64,000 nucleotides of DNA, from assembly GCA_019235715.1 (NCBI GenBank), contig JAFAKE010000081.1, forward strand, positions 1 to 64,000. Direction: 5' to 3'. This stretch comes from Vulcanimicrobiota bacterium (GTDB lineage Bacteria > Vulcanimicrobiota > Vulcanimicrobiia > Eremiobacterales > Eremiobacteraceae). The translations under genes and the position numbers were made by a program. The notes beneath the pieces are model-generated. The model had not been told where the DNA came from, did not search any database, and worked only from the letters and a program-made list of their open reading frames with translations. Positions 61,737-64,000 of the stretch are shown in pieces (position 1 is the first letter of the stretch; every line of letters starts with the position of its first letter).

Positions 61737-62774
61737 TCACGCGGCCGGCGCCGGCTGACTCAGCAAGGCGCGTGCCCCGCCAGCGACGTCGTCGATGAGC
61801 GGCTGCGGACTCGCGCCGACCGGCGGCTTGCACAACACGACACAAGGGACGCGCCACGGGCTCCATTCCTGCGAAGTCAACCGATAATAGCGGCGCTCGT
61901 ATACGCCGATGACCGGCACGCCCTGCGCGGCAGCGACATGAACGGCGCCGCAATCGACGGTGACGAGCACGGCGCAGCGGCCGATCGCGGCAGCCCAGTT
62001 CAACGCGTCTGCTTGTCCGAGCCAGCGCACGCGCGGCGTGTCGACAGCCGCCCGTACCTGCGCGGCTTCGGCGACGACGTCGCTGCCGTACGTGACGAGA
62101 ACGCCTTGATGTTCGGCTGCCAAGCGTACGATCAGTTCGGCCACCGCCCCGGCACCGAAGTCGCGCTCGAACCAGCGCGGTGCGAGATTGAGCCCGATCG
62201 ATCCCTCGGGCACGAGGTGTGCCGCGAACGCGCGCGCTTCCTCGCCGACGTCGAGCACGAGTGCGTCGGTCAACACGTCGCCGCCGGCGAGCCGCACCAG
62301 GGCAAGCACTTGATGCACCTCGTGCGCGATCGGGCGATCGGGATAGCGATCGGCGAGATCGGGGTCGGCCTCGGAAATGCCGTGTTGCGTGAGCATCACG
62401 CGCGCCGCGACGCGCGAAAGGTAGCGTCGCCTGTAGACGTAACCGAGGCGGCGCGGCGCGCGCGACCACAGCGCGAGGCGATAATCCGCGGTTCGCGGCG
62501 CGAGCGCCACCGCAAGGTCGGTCCCTTCGCCGAGATGCGACGCGAGCGCGCGCGCCTGTTCGCGCGACGCCGAGCGCGCCAAGACGTGCAACCCATCGAT
62601 GTCGCGGTTATAGCGCAACACCGGTTCGTTGTAATCGGAGACCAGGGCCTCGATGCGCGCGTTCGGCCACGAGCGGCGGAACGACGCGATCGCCGGCGTC
62701 GACAGCACGAGGTCGCCGATCCTATCCGTGCGGATGAGCAGGATGCGCTCGTAGGCCGGCTTGGAGGCGATCAC
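61737..62774 (-). CDS. Family 9 glycosyltransferase (heptosyltransferase-like)
   Basis: 345 residues in the GT-B fold: ILLIRTDRIGDLVLSTPAIASFRRSWPNARIEALVSDYNEPVL at the start, and the donor site GRCAVLVTVDCGAVHVAAAQGVPVIGVYERRYYRLTSQEWSPW near the end. It would add a heptose or related sugar to lipid-A-linked core. It overlaps the next upstream GT2 gene by four bases. Confidence 0.88.
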   Translation of the reverse strand: MIASKPAYERILLIRTDRIGDLVLSTPAIASFRRSWPNARIEALVSDYNEPVLRYNRDIDGLHVLARSASREQARALASHLGEGTDLAVALAPRTADYRLALWSRAPRRLGYVYRRRYLSRVAARVMLTQHGISEADPDLADRYPDRPIAHEVHQVLALVRLAGGDVLTDALVLDVGEEARAFAAHLVPEGSIGLNLAPRWFERDFGAGAVAELIVRLAAEHQGVLVTYGSDVVAEAAQVRAAVDTPRVRWLGQADALNWAAAIGRCAVLVTVDCGAVHVAAAQGVPVIGVYERRYYRLTSQEWSPWRVPCVVLCKPPVGASPQPLIDDVAGGARALLSQPAPAA

Positions 62775-63691
62775 GAGCGTGCGCTCCGTTGCGCGCGCTC
62801 GCGGCGCAGTTCGCGGTAGTACTCAGCGCGCGCAAAGCGTGCGGCAGCCCAGCGGCGCAGGCGAAGCGGCGCAGCGCCATCGGCTGAATCCGGCTTGGCT
62901 AAACGCTCGAGCACGCTCGGCCAGCCCAATGCGCCGGTCACCCCGCTCCAAAATAGTGCCGGCGCCACTTGCCCCGTGGCGAGCGCGACGCGCCAGTGCG
63001 GGTGCTTGTCGAGAAACTGCACGGCCGTGCGCGCCTGCGCGCGCGCTTGACGCGCCATGCCCGCGAACGCCTCTGGCTGCGGTGCAGGCTTATAATGGTA
63101 GACAAGCGCGTCTTTGGCGAGGATGGAGGGCACGCCCATGTGGCGCAAGCGCAATCCGACGTCGAGATCTTCCCACCCGTACTCCCGGAAGCGCTCATCA
63201 AAGCAACCGGCCTCCTTGAGCAGCGCGAGCGGCACGGATACGTTCGTCGTCCAGAAATACGCGCCCGAATAATTGCGCCAGCTGTAACGCGCCGGCGGCA
63301 GCTCGTCGAACGACTCGACGTTGATGACGCCGCCGCGGCAGATGGCGCGCGGATTGGTCCGATGGCAACGCAGGTGCGCCGCGAGCAGACCTGGCGTCGC
63401 CAGCACGTCGTCATCCATGAACATGATCAGGTCGCCGCGCGCGCGCGCGATGCCCGCGTTACGTCCGGCGGCGAGTCCCGCGTTCGCCTGGCGCACGACG
63501 GTCAGCGCGCACGTCGGATGAAGCGCCGCGATGACGTCCTCATAGGTGCCATCGGTCGAGCCGTCGTCCACGAGCACGATCTCGTAGTCCTGCGGGTCCA
63601 GCGTCTGCGCGAAGAGTGCGGACATCACGCGCCCAAGCAGCGCGCGCCGGTTGTAGGTGCACAGCTGCACGGTGATCAGCGGCGCGCTCAT
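62771..63691 (-). CDS. Family 2 glycosyltransferase
   Basis: 306 residues. TVQLCTYNRRALLGRVMSALFAQTL and IVLVDDGSTDGTYEDVIAAL form the nucleotide site; LIMFMDDDVLATPGLLAAHL carries the metal motif; GWEDLDVGLRLRHMGVPSILAKDALVYHYKP is the acceptor-side motif. It is similar in layout to the other GT2 gene of this cluster and overlaps both neighbours by four bases, consistent with coupled translation. Confidence 0.9.
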   Translation of the reverse strand: MSAPLITVQLCTYNRRALLGRVMSALFAQTLDPQDYEIVLVDDGSTDGTYEDVIAALHPTCALTVVRQANAGLAAGRNAGIARARGDLIMFMDDDVLATPGLLAAHLRCHRTNPRAICRGGVINVESFDELPPARYSWRNYSGAYFWTTNVSVPLALLKEAGCFDERFREYGWEDLDVGLRLRHMGVPSILAKDALVYHYKPAPQPEAFAGMARQARAQARTAVQFLDKHPHWRVALATGQVAPALFWSGVTGALGWPSVLERLAKPDSADGAAPLRLRRWAAARFARAEYYRELRRERAQRSARS

Positions 63692-64000
63692 GCGGCGCTC
63701 GTCATGCGCATCGCGGCGCGCGCGGACTCGACGACACGGACCGGATCGAGCGCGCGATAGCAGTCAAATGTCTTGCACGTCTCTTTGCGGCACCATACCG
63801 GGCACGGGAACGTCGGACCGAGCACCACGACGCGTTCGCCCAACGGCCGCCAGCGCATCGGCAGATCGGTGCGCAGTGCGAAGATGCCGACGGTTGGTGC
63901 GCCGACGGCAGCGGCGATATGCATCGGGCCGGAGTCGAGCGCGACGACCACGTCTGCGCGGGCGAGCAAGGCAGCCAGCGAGCGCAGGCTCGTTTGTCCA
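63688..64000 (-). CDS. Family 9 glycosyltransferase, C-terminal part (cut by window edge)
   Basis: About 104 residues are visible and the frame is open to the right edge; the ORF track starts it artificially at a TTG. GQTSLRSLAALLARADVVVALDSGPMHIAAAVGAPTVGIFALRTDLPMRWRPLG is the GT9 donor-binding region. A cysteine-rich tail follows (FPCPVWCRKETCKTFDCYR), also known from heptosyltransferase-like proteins. Confidence 0.85.
   Translation of the reverse strand, partial: GQTSLRSLAALLARADVVVALDSGPMHIAAAVGAPTVGIFALRTDLPMRWRPLGERVVVLGPTFPCPVWCRKETCKTFDCYRALDPVRVVESARAAMRMTSAA

Overview
This is a GC-rich, very compact bacterial chromosome segment. It has about 64 protein genes and one structural RNA, and no tRNA, rRNA, CRISPR array or insertion sequence was seen. 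The cell is inferred to be a diderm: there is a TonB-dependent receptor, an OstA/LptA-type repeat protein and GT9 heptosyltransferase-like enzymes. Yet the gene order around the ATP synthase, and around rarA, cysteine desulfurase and alaS, is the order usual in Firmicutes. That mixture fits a deep 'Terrabacteria' diderm phylum such as Candidatus Eremiobacterota (WPS-2) or a relative. The lineage is inference; no marker phylogeny could be run.

Bases 1-17000 (minus strand) are a phosphate-starvation island. In transcription order it holds phoB, a phoR without membrane segments, phoU, pstS-pstC-pstA-pstB, a TonB-dependent receptor, a propeller/phosphoesterase fusion, a second Pst-like transporter (C2-A2-B2) whose ATPase has lost several catalytic motifs and which has no binding protein, then cystathionine beta-synthase and a truncated cystathionine gamma-lyase/synthase. 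Two arrays of 11-bp direct repeats carrying a TTAA core lie 6 bp upstream of a TAnnnT -10, one before pstS and one before the TonB receptor. They look like PhoB/PhoP boxes and place the receptor in the Pho regulon. phoU has its own near-consensus promoter, overlapped by an inverted repeat.

Bases 17200-25400 (minus) hold a cysteine desulfurase, two small envelope/stress-type proteins (DUF948, YtxH), an RsbV-RsbW-SigB/F partner-switching module, alaS, a secreted protein and a polytopic membrane protein. Divergent from these are a polyprenol-phosphate-mannose-synthase-like glycosyltransferase and rarA. Bases 27500-30900 hold a secreted Asn/Tyr-rich repeat protein, a four-repeat OstA/LptA-like protein with tsaC, and a 64-residue membrane protein.

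Bases 31000-46800 (minus) are one closely packed run: LMW phosphatase, rpiB, glyA, dCMP deaminase, wecA, wecB, atpZ, atpI, atpB-E-F'-F-H-A-G-D-C, murA, mreB and an orphan amino-acid-type binding protein. It joins energy conversion, one-carbon and nucleotide supply, and envelope precursor synthesis.

Bases 46900-56700 (plus) hold a TIM-barrel protein, a large unknown secreted protein, then an apparent operon of Mpo1-like, TMEM175-like, DgcA, DgcN, a peptide-binding lipoprotein, a C39-family peptidase and a secreted protein. This fits scavenging of D-glutamate-containing peptides. The only gene-free gap over 300 bases (47568-47926) contains a 6S RNA on the minus strand plus a shared terminator. 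Bases 56700-64000 (minus) hold alternating GT9/GT2 glycosyltransferases, aspS, a DehI-like protein and a DUF2079 membrane protein.
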